From assembly GCF_000244915.1 (NCBI RefSeq), contig NZ_CM001442.1, positions 3,596,001-3,660,000 of the forward strand: a stretch of DNA of 64,000 bases. The letters run 5' to 3'. Below the pieces are notes generated by a model. It searched no databases. It worked only from the letters and a program-made list of their open reading frames with translations, and was not told the DNA's origin. Positions 1 to 7,769 of this stretch are shown here, in pieces. The position numbers and the translations under genes were made by a program. Every line of letters begins with the position of its first letter. The first letter of the stretch is position 1. The stretch is from Bradyrhizobium sp. WSM471. GTDB lineage: Bacteria; Pseudomonadota; Alphaproteobacteria; Rhizobiales; Xanthobacteraceae.

Positions 1-3
1 TGA

Positions 4-1470
4 TCAGTCCAGTTCGGCGACGGCCTGGGCGAGAAGCCTGCAGCCGCGCTCGATCTGTGACACCTCCAGTGCCGAATAGCCCATGACGAGGCCGACTGTC
101 TTCCGCGGTCGGCGAGGTCCGACGAACAGTGCCGAGACGGAATAGATGCCAACGCCCTTGGCATGGGCCGCCTTGATCAACGCGTCCTCACGCTTTTGCG
201 GCAGATCATCGAACCATGCCACGACGTGCAGGCCGGCGGCCGTGCCCTCGATCCGGACGCGATCCCCGAACCGGCGGCGAAGCGCGTCGAGCAGTGCCCG
301 CTGGCGTTCGGCGTTGCGCCGGCGCACACGCCTGATGTGGCCGTCATAGGCGCCGCTTTCGAGCATCGACGCGAGAGCGTCCTGTTCGATCAGTGGCGTG
401 TGCCGGTCCATGATCTGCTTGGCGGCGGCGAACAGGGATCGCAGGGCGGCGGGCACCACCAGATAGCCGATCCGCAAGGTCGGCGAGAGCGTCTTGGAGA
501 CGGTGCCGAGATAGATCACGTTGCCGCCGCCTTCCAGCGCGTGCAGCGGCGGGATCGGCTTGGTATCGTAGCGATACTCGCTGTCGTAATCGTCCTCGAT
601 CACGTAGGCGTCGTTTGTCCTGGCCCAGGCGAGCAATTGGTGTCGGCGTCCGATCGGCATGACGCCGCCGAGCGGATATTGGTGCGACGGCGTGACATAG
701 GCGAGGCGGGCTTCGACGCCATCGAGCCGCGCTGTCTCCAATCCATCCGCATCGACCGGCATCGGGATCGTCTCGGCGCCCGTCGCGGCAAAAGTGTGCC
801 GCGCCATCTGGTAGCCGGGATCCTCCATCACGAAGCGGTCGCCGGCATCGAGCAGCAGGCGCGCGCAGATGTCGAGGCCTTGCTGCGAGCCGTTCACGAC
901 GACGATCTGATCGACCTCGCAGCGGACGCTACGCGACCGCCAGAGATAGCCTTGGAGCGTGGTCCGAAGCGGCAGCGCGCCGCAGGGATCGTCATAGGTC
1001 AGCCGCTCGGGCTTGCGCGCCATCGCGGCAGTCACGGCCTTCTTCCATGCCAATACCGGGAAATCCGATGGCGCGAGCTCGCCATAGCGGAAGTTCGCGA
1101 CAAGCCCGCGCGGCGGCTCGGTCCAGCGCGGCGGGTCCTGAAGCAATCGCTCACCGAACGCAGACAGCCGCACCTTCCGCGCCGATGGCCGCGACGCTAC
1201 GCGCGTGTGTCCCCGTTCGACGACGGCGCGAGCCACCCGCGGCCGCGCGCCATGGCGCGTCTCGATGAAACCTTCGGCGGCGAGCTGCTCGTAGGCAACT
1301 GTGACGGTCGAGCGTGCCACGCCCATCTCGCCGGCCAACGCGCGAGAGGACGGCAGCAACCCATCGATCCCGTACACCCGCGCCATGATCTGATCCCGCA
1401 GCGCTTCGTAGATCTGGCGCGCGCCCATGCGGTCGGCACGGGGAGTGGGTTTGGTCTTCATCTGGATCAT
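4..1470 (-). CDS. MocR/PdxR-type regulator (GntR HTH + aminotransferase-like domain)
   Basis: The protein has an N-terminal GntR winged helix (about residues 10-80) with the recognition region GVARSTVTVAYEQLAAEGF. A linker leads to a fold-type I aminotransferase-like domain that fills the rest. The PLP lysine is in SKTLSPTLRIGY (about Lys326). In this family PLP or an amine acts as the effector for transcription of PLP, amine or amino acid genes; the target here is unknown. The frame stays open up to 1653, but residues before the ATG cluster at 1476/1470/1461 do not look like family sequence. I chose 1470, which has a GGA about six bases upstream. The gene follows a MOSC/reductase gene on the same strand. 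The family is clear; the start is uncertain. Confidence 0.85.
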   Translation of the reverse strand: MIQMKTKPTPRADRMGARQIYEALRDQIMARVYGIDGLLPSSRALAGEMGVARSTVTVAYEQLAAEGFIETRHGARPRVARAVVERGHTRVASRPSARKVRLSAFGERLLQDPPRWTEPPRGLVANFRYGELAPSDFPVLAWKKAVTAAMARKPERLTYDDPCGALPLRTTLQGYLWRSRSVRCEVDQIVVVNGSQQGLDICARLLLDAGDRFVMEDPGYQMARHTFAATGAETIPMPVDADGLETARLDGVEARLAYVTPSHQYPLGGVMPIGRRHQLLAWARTNDAYVIEDDYDSEYRYDTKPIPPLHALEGGGNVIYLGTVSKTLSPTLRIGYLVVPAALRSLFAAAKQIMDRHTPLIEQDALASMLESGAYDGHIRRVRRRNAERQRALLDALRRRFGDRVRIEGTAAGLHVVAWFDDLPQKREDALIKAAHAKGVGIYSVSALFVGPRRPRKTVGLVMGYSALEVSQIERGCRLLAQAVAELD

Positions 1471-1642
1471 CCACATTCCAAGCCGGCATTCGCCCGAGCG
1501 GACGATGTCGGAATGCGGTTCTAATCCCGTTCGCCGAGAGTTTCGACGTAAGCCTTGTCGTTGGGATGAAAATGTTCCTTGCGGCCTTGGTCCCACAACG
1601 CAAGGAGGCCGGGGCGCCACCTCGCATAACAGGTCTCCACTT

Positions 1643-3400
1643 CTATAGATCAATCACGACGTCGTTGCGGGGCCGTGAGCAGCAGATCAGGACATTGCCG
1701 TCTGCCGGCGGATCGAGCGGATCCGGCGCATAGTCGACCGTCCCCGCGATCAATCCGCTCTCGCAATTATGGCAGACGCCGGTTCGGCACGACCATCGCA
1801 CGGGGACATCGCAGGCTTCGGCCAGCTCCAGCAGGCTGGCATAGGATGCTCCCCAGCGGACATTGAGGCCACTGCGGGCGAATGACACCATCGGACCGGG
1901 GCCGGTCGCTCCGGCCGGCATATGTGCTCTCGGCTTCGGTGCTGCCGCGATGCCCGGTGTCAGCGATGGCTTGCTGCCGAACAGCTCGGTGTGGATGCGA
2001 TCGGGCGGGACGCCCAATGCAGCGAGGCCGGCGGTGAGATCGCTCATGAAAGCGGCGGGGCCGCAGAGATAGAAATCACCGTCACGTGGTACCTCGAGCT
2101 GTTCGAGCAGGCGCCGGTCCAGATGTCCTGCGGTGTCGAAATCGAGGCCAGGACGATCGGCCGGATCAGGCACGCTGTAGCAGACATGGCTGTGATGGTG
2201 AGCGAGCCGGGCCAACAGCCCGCGCGCCTCGGCGGCGAACGAATGCTCGCGGCCGTTGCGGGTGCCGTGCAGCCACCAGACGTCCTGCATTGCGCCTTGC
2301 GCAGCGAGCGCGTGGAGCATGGCGAGCACCGGCGTCACGCCGATGCCGGCACTCAGCAGGACGACGGGCCGCGCATCCGGCCGGAGCGTGAAACTGCCGC
2401 GTGGCGCGCCGAGCTCGATGACGTCGCCGGTCTTGAGCTCGTCGGCGACATAGAGGCTGGCGGCGCCGTGCGGTTCGCGCTTGATGCTGATGCGATAGGA
2501 CGCGGCATCGGCGCCGCTCGACAGTGAATAGCTGCGCGTCATCGCCTGCGCAGCGGAAGGCTCGAGCCTGATGACGACGAATTGACCGGGCAGGGCGTCC
2601 GCCACGGGACGTCCGTCGGCAGGTTCGAGGATCAGCGACGTCACGTTGCCGCTCTCCGCGATCTTGCGCGCCACGCGAAAGGAGCGGAATCCGCGCCAGG
2701 CGGGAGCTGGGCTCGCCACCGGTCCAAGCCCGGCGTTTCCCGCGGTCTTGTTGTCCTTCTGCTGCTCGAGCAGCGCCTCGAAAGAACGGTGCCAGCCGCG
2801 GCTCAACGCGGGAATCCGCAGCGCGCGCTCCAGGCGTTCGCGCGGATGCGGCGGCATGTAGAGCAGCGCATTGATCTCGAACACGCTCATGCGCTCGGGT
2901 CCCACAGCGATCTGTGTGATCTCGTCACCGGTTTCGACGTCGCCTTCCTCGATCACACGAAAATAGAACCCGGGCCGGCCGTGCCTGACGAGCAGCGCGG
3001 CCATGTCCGGCTCGTCCATGCGAATGCCGAGCCGGTAGCAGGTGACGCGCGGCTGCGTCACTTCCAACAGCGCGGAGCCAATCCTGTAGCGGTCTCCGAT
3101 GCACACGTTGGTGTCGGCGAGGCCCTCGACCGTAAAGTTCTCACCGAACTGGCCATGAACGAGGTTCGATCGACCCAGATGCTCCTGCCAGTACCGATAG
3201 GATTCGTCCTGATAGACGAATACGGCACGATGCTCGCCGCCATGACCGGCCGTATCGCCCTGGCCGTCGCCATCGATGTTGAGCCGGCGCACCCTGCGCG
3301 GGCCTTTGACCTGCGCCTTCCAGATGCCGGTGTGGACGGTCCGACCCTGCCAGGCGATTTCGCGCGGCAGGCCGACATTGACCGAAAGCAGACGTGCCAT
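1643..3400 (-). CDS. MOSC domain fused to FAD/NAD reductase and 2Fe-2S ferredoxin
   Basis: Three modules are fused. First is a YiiM-like MOSC domain (about 1-210; GHGGEHRAV, QFGENFTVEG, QPRVTCYRLG). Next is a ferredoxin-NADP reductase-like part with the FAD motif RSYSLSS and NAD(P) motif GIGVTPVLAML. Last is a C-terminal plant-type 2Fe-2S domain with ligands in CRTGVCHNC plus a distal LICC. MOSC proteins typically handle molybdenum-cofactor-dependent detoxification, for example reduction of N-hydroxylated bases. Here the electron-transfer chain is built into one polypeptide, so it is probably a self-sufficient NAD(P)H-driven reductase; this is inference. An in-frame ATG at 3418, also with a good ribosome site (GAGG), would add six residues. 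Confidence 0.85.
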   Translation of the reverse strand: MARLLSVNVGLPREIAWQGRTVHTGIWKAQVKGPRRVRRLNIDGDGQGDTAGHGGEHRAVFVYQDESYRYWQEHLGRSNLVHGQFGENFTVEGLADTNVCIGDRYRIGSALLEVTQPRVTCYRLGIRMDEPDMAALLVRHGRPGFYFRVIEEGDVETGDEITQIAVGPERMSVFEINALLYMPPHPRERLERALRIPALSRGWHRSFEALLEQQKDNKTAGNAGLGPVASPAPAWRGFRSFRVARKIAESGNVTSLILEPADGRPVADALPGQFVVIRLEPSAAQAMTRSYSLSSGADAASYRISIKREPHGAASLYVADELKTGDVIELGAPRGSFTLRPDARPVVLLSAGIGVTPVLAMLHALAAQGAMQDVWWLHGTRNGREHSFAAEARGLLARLAHHHSHVCYSVPDPADRPGLDFDTAGHLDRRLLEQLEVPRDGDFYLCGPAAFMSDLTAGLAALGVPPDRIHTELFGSKPSLTPGIAAAPKPRAHMPAGATGPGPMVSFARSGLNVRWGASYASLLELAEACDVPVRWSCRTGVCHNCESGLIAGTVDYAPDPLDPPADGNVLICCSRPRNDVVIDL

Positions 3401-3533
3401 CACAGTTTTCCTGACCATGAGCGCACCTCAGAATGCAACGGGGCGCCTCCAGACTAATCTGCGCCCAAATCGGACTGCTGGCTCGTTAGCCGTTGTTAGA
3501 CGTTGCGAGAGGCCTTGGCGCCAGCGACGCTTT

Positions 3534-3590
3534 CGTGCCCCGGACGCAGCGCAGCGCCCCTTGGCGGTGCGCTGCAGAGCCGGGGCCCAC
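3534..3590 (+). repeat. Intergenic palindromic repeat, copy 1
   Basis: The copy begins GTGCCCCGGACGC, passes through GCAGCGC and GCGCTGCAGAG, and ends CCGGGGCCCAC, so CCCCGG and CCGGGG arms face each other. It matches in layout the inverted second copy at 3612-3665. I recall very similar elements between many Bradyrhizobium genes. Confidence 0.65.
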
Positions 3591-3611
3591 AGCGACGTGA
3601 CGCGCAGCTTT

Positions 3612-3665
3612 TTGGGTCCCGGCTCAGCGCAGCAGCGTTGCACGCTGCAGCGCGTCCGGGACACG
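3612..3665 (-). repeat. Intergenic palindromic repeat, copy 2 (inverted)
   Basis: Read on the minus strand this copy starts GTGTCCCGGACGC and ends GAGCCGGGACCCA, lining up with copy 1 except in the central loop. The two copies are 21 bases apart and could pair into a long cruciform or transcript hairpin. Confidence 0.6.
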
Positions 3666-3952
3666 TGGACAGCTGCGTGAGCCAATCTTGCAACACGGAA
3701 CCCGATGCGGCCGCTGGTCGCAGTCGCGTCGTCTTGATTCCGACGGCCCCACCTTTATGTGTGAAAGGAACAAGAATCCGGGCCCCTCTGGCGAGGAAGT
3801 CGACGTTGTCGGCAAAACCTCGCGATGTCGGATGACCTGTCCCGCGCGAATGCGATGGATCGGCCGATCGTCGGGCCTTCTTGAGAGTCTCTCCGACCCA
3901 ATCGTCCCCATCGCAGCCCCGTGCGGTCATTTCGCAAGATACGGGAGCAACG

Positions 3953-4426
3953 ATGTCCGACGCCAAGCATTCAAATCCGATCGCAATCGAGATCACCGAG
4001 CCGTCCAGCCTGAACGAGCAGGCTGCGGTGGCGCTTGTGATCGTCGGCGCGCTGGTTGCCGTCGCCGACCGGCGAGTTTCGCCGGTCGAACGCGACGAGG
4101 TCGTCCGTTTCATCAAGGATCGCAAGCTGGCGCCGCACATATCGGACGACCGGCTCTACGCGATGTTCGACGAGCTTGCCGAACGACTTGAGGAGCCGGA
4201 TTTCGCCAATGTGGTGATCGACCATTTGCGCCCGGTTTCGGACCTGCCGCTGTCGTCTCACCTCATGGAATTGTCGGAGCGCGTCGCGGCCGCGGACGAG
4301 GACGTGCATCCCCACGAAGTGCAGGCGATCAAGCTGTTGCGCCTGCTGACGCTGGTGCTGCCGCGCGCAAAGCAGGTGACGATCGGTGCCGTGCGGGCTG
4401 AACAGCGCATGGCCGCCGAGGAGTAA
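3953..4426 (+). CDS. TerB-like tellurite resistance domain protein
   Basis: 157 residues, all alpha, with paired acidic segments typical of the TerB fold: AVADRRVSPVERDEV in the first half and AAADEDVHPHEVQAIKLLRLL in the second. TerB domains bind divalent metal through such acidic helices and associate with membrane TerC proteins; here a TerC gene lies two genes downstream on the same strand. The start at 3953 has GGGAG seven bases upstream; upstream in-frame sequence to 3881 lacks family character. It probably forms an operon with the next two genes. The other ter genes (terZ, terD, terE) are absent, so real tellurite resistance is not implied. Confidence 0.8.
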   Translation: MSDAKHSNPIAIEITEPSSLNEQAAVALVIVGALVAVADRRVSPVERDEVVRFIKDRKLAPHISDDRLYAMFDELAERLEEPDFANVVIDHLRPVSDLPLSSHLMELSERVAAADEDVHPHEVQAIKLLRLLTLVLPRAKQVTIGAVRAEQRMAAEE

Positions 4427-4428
4427 GC

Positions 4429-4791
4429 ATGAGCGTAGTTTCGGACGAGGATAAGACAGGGACTGCGGGCGCTGCCGGCCAGATGGCCGGCGGGGACCCG
4501 CGCCTCGACAAGCTTGTCCGTCGCCTGCCGCCGCGCATGGGCGACACCGTCACCTATCTGCTCAAGCCGTCCAGCCGCTGGGTGAGGATCCCTTCGGGCG
4601 CGCTGCTCATTGTCGGCGGCGTGCTCTCCTTCCTGCCGGTGCTCGGCGTCTGGATGCTCCCGCTCGGCCTCGCTTTGCTCGCGGAAGACGTGCCCGCGTT
4701 GCGCTCCTCGCGCGGCAAGGTTCTGGATTGGGTCGAGCGGAAGAAGCCGCAATGGCTCGATCCGTCCGCACCGAAAAATGACCAATCATGA
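4429..4791 (+). CDS. Small membrane protein between TerB-like and TerC genes
   Basis: 120 residues. A soluble N-terminus (1-50) precedes one hydrophobic hairpin (about 54-86) with the pattern SGALLIVGGVLSFLPVLG followed by a second Leu-rich helix, then a charged tail. This resembles the small putative transmembrane PGPGW-type proteins (from memory). The ATG is two bases after the TerB-like stop, and its own stop overlaps the TerC start by four bases, so the three are almost certainly co-translated. It may be a membrane partner of TerB or TerC; the function is unknown. Confidence 0.7.
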   Translation: MSVVSDEDKTGTAGAAGQMAGGDPRLDKLVRRLPPRMGDTVTYLLKPSSRWVRIPSGALLIVGGVLSFLPVLGVWMLPLGLALLAEDVPALRSSRGKVLDWVERKKPQWLDPSAPKNDQS

Positions 4792-5423
4792 CTGAATTCA
4801 TCACCACCGAAGCGCTGACCGCGCTGCTTCAGGTCGTCCTGATCGACCTCGTGCTCGCAGGCGACAATGCCGTCGTCATCGGCCTTGCCGCAGCCGGCCT
4901 GCCGGCCGAGCAGCGCCGGCGCGCCATCGTCGTCGGCATCATCGCCGCCACCGCCCTGCGCATCGTCTTTGCCGGCGTCGCGACCCAGCTTCTGCAAGTG
5001 ATCGGGCTATTGCTCGCCGGTGGCGTGCTGCTGCTCTGGGTGTGCTGGAAGATGTGGCGGGAGCTGCGCGAGCAGTCCGCGCATGCGAACGAGTTCGCGT
5101 TCAGCCATGGCGGAAGCAGCGCTGCTCCTGCCTCCCGAAAGACCTTCAGACAGGCGGCCGTTCAGATCGTCGCCGCCGACGTCTCGATGTCGCTCGACAA
5201 CGTGCTCGCGGTCGCGGGCGCTGCGCGCGAGCATCCCTACATCCTCGCCTTCGGCCTGCTGTTGTCGGTCGCGCTGATGGGCGTCGCCGCCGATTTGCTC
5301 GGCCGCGTGCTCCAGAAGCAGCGCTGGATCGGTTATGTCGGCCTCGCCATCATCGTTTACGTCGCCTTCGAGATGATCTATCGCGGGTCGCTCGAGCTTG
5401 CGCCTGTGATCGCGAGTCTCTGA
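4788..5423 (+). CDS. TerC family integral membrane protein
   Basis: 211 residues with about seven hydrophobic segments. It carries the TerC hallmark acidic motifs inside membrane helices: DLVLAGDNAVVIGLA near the N-terminus and DVSMSLDNVLAVAGAA in the middle. These Asp/Asn motifs are characteristic of the TerC/YjbE group, linked in other bacteria to metal export, notably manganese. The length fits the short YjbE-like class without a CBS domain. It overlaps the preceding gene by ATGA. The substrate is not deducible. Confidence 0.88.
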   Translation: MTEFITTEALTALLQVVLIDLVLAGDNAVVIGLAAAGLPAEQRRRAIVVGIIAATALRIVFAGVATQLLQVIGLLLAGGVLLLWVCWKMWRELREQSAHANEFAFSHGGSSAAPASRKTFRQAAVQIVAADVSMSLDNVLAVAGAAREHPYILAFGLLLSVALMGVAADLLGRVLQKQRWIGYVGLAIIVYVAFEMIYRGSLELAPVIASL

Positions 5424-5456
5424 GGCAGCGCGTCTGTCTATCATCCGGAGTGATCA

Positions 5457-6041
5457 ATGACGTCCGAACCCAAAGCACCTTCGGCGGTTTCCGTGCCGGC
5501 GCCGCAAATCGGCGCGTTCGCCCAACTCATCTTTGGCTCGCGCTGGCTGCAAGTTCCGCTTTATGTCGGCCTAATCGTTGCGCAGGCCGTCTATGTGCTG
5601 CTGTTCCTGAAGGAGCTCTGGCACCTGGTCGTGCACTCGTTCGACGCCAGCGAGCAGCAGATCATGCTGGTCGTGCTCGGGCTGATCGACGTCGTGATGA
5701 TCTCGAACCTGCTGGTGATGGTGATCGTCGGCGGTTACGAGACCTTCGTTTCGCGCCTGAACCTCAGCGGTCATCCGGACGAGCCGGAATGGCTCAGCCA
5801 CGTCAATGCCAGCGTGCTCAAGATCAAGCTTGCGATGGCGATCATCGGCATCTCCTCGATCTCGCTGCTCAGGACCTTCATCGAGGCCGGCAATCTCGGC
5901 ACGACGCGCAGCAATTTCACCGAGAGCGGCGTGATGTGGCAGGTGCTGATCCACCTGACCTTCATCATCTCCGCGATCGGCATCGCCTGGGTCGACCGCC
6001 TCAGTGAGAGCGGCCAGCGCAAGGGAGCCGGCCACGGCTGA
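5457..6041 (+). CDS. YqhA/UPF0114 family membrane protein
   Basis: 194 residues with four predicted membrane helices. It shows the conserved UPF0114 pattern LLVMVIVGGYETFVSRL followed by LSHVNASVLKIKLAMAIIGISSI. The family function is unknown. It lies 33 bases after terC on the same strand and may be a fourth member of the TerB-TerC unit. The ATG at 5457 follows CCGGAG. Confidence 0.85.
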   Translation: MTSEPKAPSAVSVPAPQIGAFAQLIFGSRWLQVPLYVGLIVAQAVYVLLFLKELWHLVVHSFDASEQQIMLVVLGLIDVVMISNLLVMVIVGGYETFVSRLNLSGHPDEPEWLSHVNASVLKIKLAMAIIGISSISLLRTFIEAGNLGTTRSNFTESGVMWQVLIHLTFIISAIGIAWVDRLSESGQRKGAGHG

Positions 6042-6063
6042 GCGCTCGACCGGCGGCGCTTGA

Positions 6064-7002
6064 TCAGGCGATCTGCGGATAGGCCGCGCTTTCCCGCCGC
6101 TCGCGCTCGCCCAGTTCGCGCACCAGCTCCTGGAGGAAGGATTCCGTGTGGGCGGGCAGGGTGCGCTCGGCGCGAACGTAGATGCCGAGATCTGACCACA
6201 CCGGACTGCCGGCATTGTCGAGCGGCAGGAAGATGAGCCGGCTGTCGCGTGACAGCCTGCCGATGCCGAGCTGGGTCTGGAAGGCGACGCCGACGCCGCG
6301 CGCGGCGAGCTCGCGCATCAGGTCGATCGAGTTGGCCTGGATCGCCGGCTCCGGCGTTTCGGAGAGCTGCGCGATCAGCGGTTGGAGCAGATGGTAGATC
6401 GACAGCTCCGGCAGCGCGTGGATGACGGGAAAGGCGAGACATTGGGTCAGCGTGACCGTCTTGCCGCGCGCCAGTGGATGATCGCCCGCCACGACCGCGC
6501 CGAGGCGAAACCGTTTCAAGGCGACCTGGCGCAGATCCGGCGGATGGCGAAGCGCCATGGCGATGCCGATGTCGGCCTCGCCGCGGCTCAGGGCCTCCAG
6601 CACATCCGAAGATCCCTTCACCTCGGTGGTGAAGCTGACGCGCCGGGCCCGGCCGCGATGTGAGGCGATCAGGTCCGGCAGCACCGACTCCGTCAGCGAT
6701 TCGATGCAGGCAATGCTGATAGTGCCGTGCCAGGTCCCCGACAGGGACGCGACGTCCGAGCGGAAGCGGTCGAGGTCCTGGAGCACGTTCATAACGTGCC
6801 GGGCCAACATCTCGCCGACCGTCGTCAGCGTCAGGCCGCGCGCATTGCGCTCGAACAACGGTGACCCAACCTCCTGTTCGAGCTTGAGAATTTGGCGGCT
6901 TACGGCCGACGAGGCAACGTTCAGCAGGCGCGCCGCGGCCCGGATCGAACCGGTGCGGCGGACGGCGTGGAAGTACTGGATCGCCGGTGAGTGAAATCGC
7001 AT
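6064..7002 (-). CDS. LysR family transcriptional regulator
   Basis: 312 residues. An N-terminal winged HTH (about 3-62; GSIRAAARLLNVASSAVSRQILKLE) is followed by a LysR substrate-binding domain. The start at 7002 is set by the family (MRFHSPAIQYFHAV); the longer frame upstream is not family-like. It is divergent from 7161-7736 with a candidate LysR palindrome between them, the usual arrangement for regulation of the divergent gene and itself. The effector is unknown. Confidence 0.88.
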   Translation of the reverse strand: MRFHSPAIQYFHAVRRTGSIRAAARLLNVASSAVSRQILKLEQEVGSPLFERNARGLTLTTVGEMLARHVMNVLQDLDRFRSDVASLSGTWHGTISIACIESLTESVLPDLIASHRGRARRVSFTTEVKGSSDVLEALSRGEADIGIAMALRHPPDLRQVALKRFRLGAVVAGDHPLARGKTVTLTQCLAFPVIHALPELSIYHLLQPLIAQLSETPEPAIQANSIDLMRELAARGVGVAFQTQLGIGRLSRDSRLIFLPLDNAGSPVWSDLGIYVRAERTLPAHTESFLQELVRELGERERRESAAYPQIA

Positions 7003-7030
7003 GGGACCCCCGGGCTGGACTATAGCTGTT

Positions 7031-7041
7031 GCTGAAACAGC
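7031..7041. promoter_or_regulatory. Candidate LysR operator (GCTG-AAA-CAGC)
   Basis: An 11-base inverted repeat, GCTGAAACAGC, lies 29 bases upstream of the LysR start in the divergent intergenic region and sits in a wider imperfect dyad GTTGCTG...CAGCATCAAC. LysR proteins bind dyads of this general T-N11-A form. The assignment rests on position and symmetry only. Confidence 0.4.
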
Positions 7042-7160
7042 ATCAACATGTACGAAATTCGGTGCTTTTCGAGCGCGCTCCTCCCACCTAGGTTCGCCGC
7101 CGGCTTGCCGGTCCCGTCGGACCGTCATGCCATGCGCAACGAGGCGCCAGGGGATCCGGG

Positions 7161-7736
7161 GTGGACGAGAGCATGGTTTGCGAGGTCGCGCCGGATACGC
7201 GCCTGGTCGATCGCCGTCGCGCGGCGGCCTATGTCGGCGTGACCGCCGGACGCTTCGAGCAGCTGGTGCGCGATAACGTCGTGCCACCGCCGGTCATGGT
7301 GGACAACAAGCGGCGCTGGCCGCTCGCGTTGCTCGACGTGGCGAAGGGCGCGGTTGTCAGCAGCAGCATGCCGTGCCTGCCGCAGGTGACGGTCGAGATT
7401 CTGCAGGACGCGCGTCCCTGCGAACCGGCCCCGGCACCGGCCTTGCCCGAACTGCCGGACCAGGCCTGGTTCGAGCAGCGGGCGCGGTTCGTTCAGCGCG
7501 TGCGCCGGTCGCTGCTGTCGGGTAACGAGATACGTCTCTTGCGCGAGTTCAAGCTGCTCAGGCAGAACCAGATCAGCATGTTCGGCTATTACGGCAGCTT
7601 CGAAGCCCTGATGGTGCGCGGCTACATCGTCGAGCTCGCGCGAAAGCCGCCTTCGAGCCGTCCGCTGGTGACGTACCGCCTGACCGCGCAGGGCGAGCAG
7701 GTGATATCGGCGCTGAAGGACGAGCCGGTGATCTGA
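7161..7736 (+). CDS. Uncharacterised DNA-binding-like protein, divergent from LysR gene
   Basis: 191 residues, not recognised as a named family. The N-terminus (about 15-60) looks like an excisionase/AlpA-type winged helix: RRAAAYVGVTAGRFEQLVRD, then a basic KRRWPLALLD. A Pro-rich linker follows (about 88-100), then a C-terminal part resembling a winged helix with SGNEIRLLREFKLLRQNQIS and a beta wing at YRLTAQG. The GTG at 7161 follows GGGATCCGG; an ATG at 7173 is the alternative. It may act with the divergent LysR protein. Confidence 0.6.
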   Translation: MDESMVCEVAPDTRLVDRRRAAAYVGVTAGRFEQLVRDNVVPPPVMVDNKRRWPLALLDVAKGAVVSSSMPCLPQVTVEILQDARPCEPAPAPALPELPDQAWFEQRARFVQRVRRSLLSGNEIRLLREFKLLRQNQISMFGYYGSFEALMVRGYIVELARKPPSSRPLVTYRLTAQGEQVISALKDEPVI

Positions 7737-7769
7737 CCGGCGCGGACAAGGCGACGGTATCCTTCGGCA

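Larger units (their letters stand above)
3419..3952. other. Non-coding stretch with two inverted repeat copies
   Basis: About 530 bases lie between the MOSC/reductase gene and the TerB-like gene. Open frames exist on both strands but are compositionally driven and resemble no family I know. The region holds two copies, in opposite orientation, of one intergenic palindromic repeat (3534-3590 and 3612-3665), followed by the leader of the TerB gene. No RNA gene was recognised. Confidence 0.6.

Noticed and set aside
163..1524. Long plus-strand open frame opposite the MocR-type gene
   Set aside because: It mirrors the GC-rich codon pattern of the real minus-strand gene, has no family-like motifs, and the opposite strand encodes a clear regulator with its PLP lysine.
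3428..4140. Several overlapping minus-strand frames upstream of the TerB-like gene
   Set aside because: They run through the two palindromic repeats and overlap a well-supported TerB-like gene.
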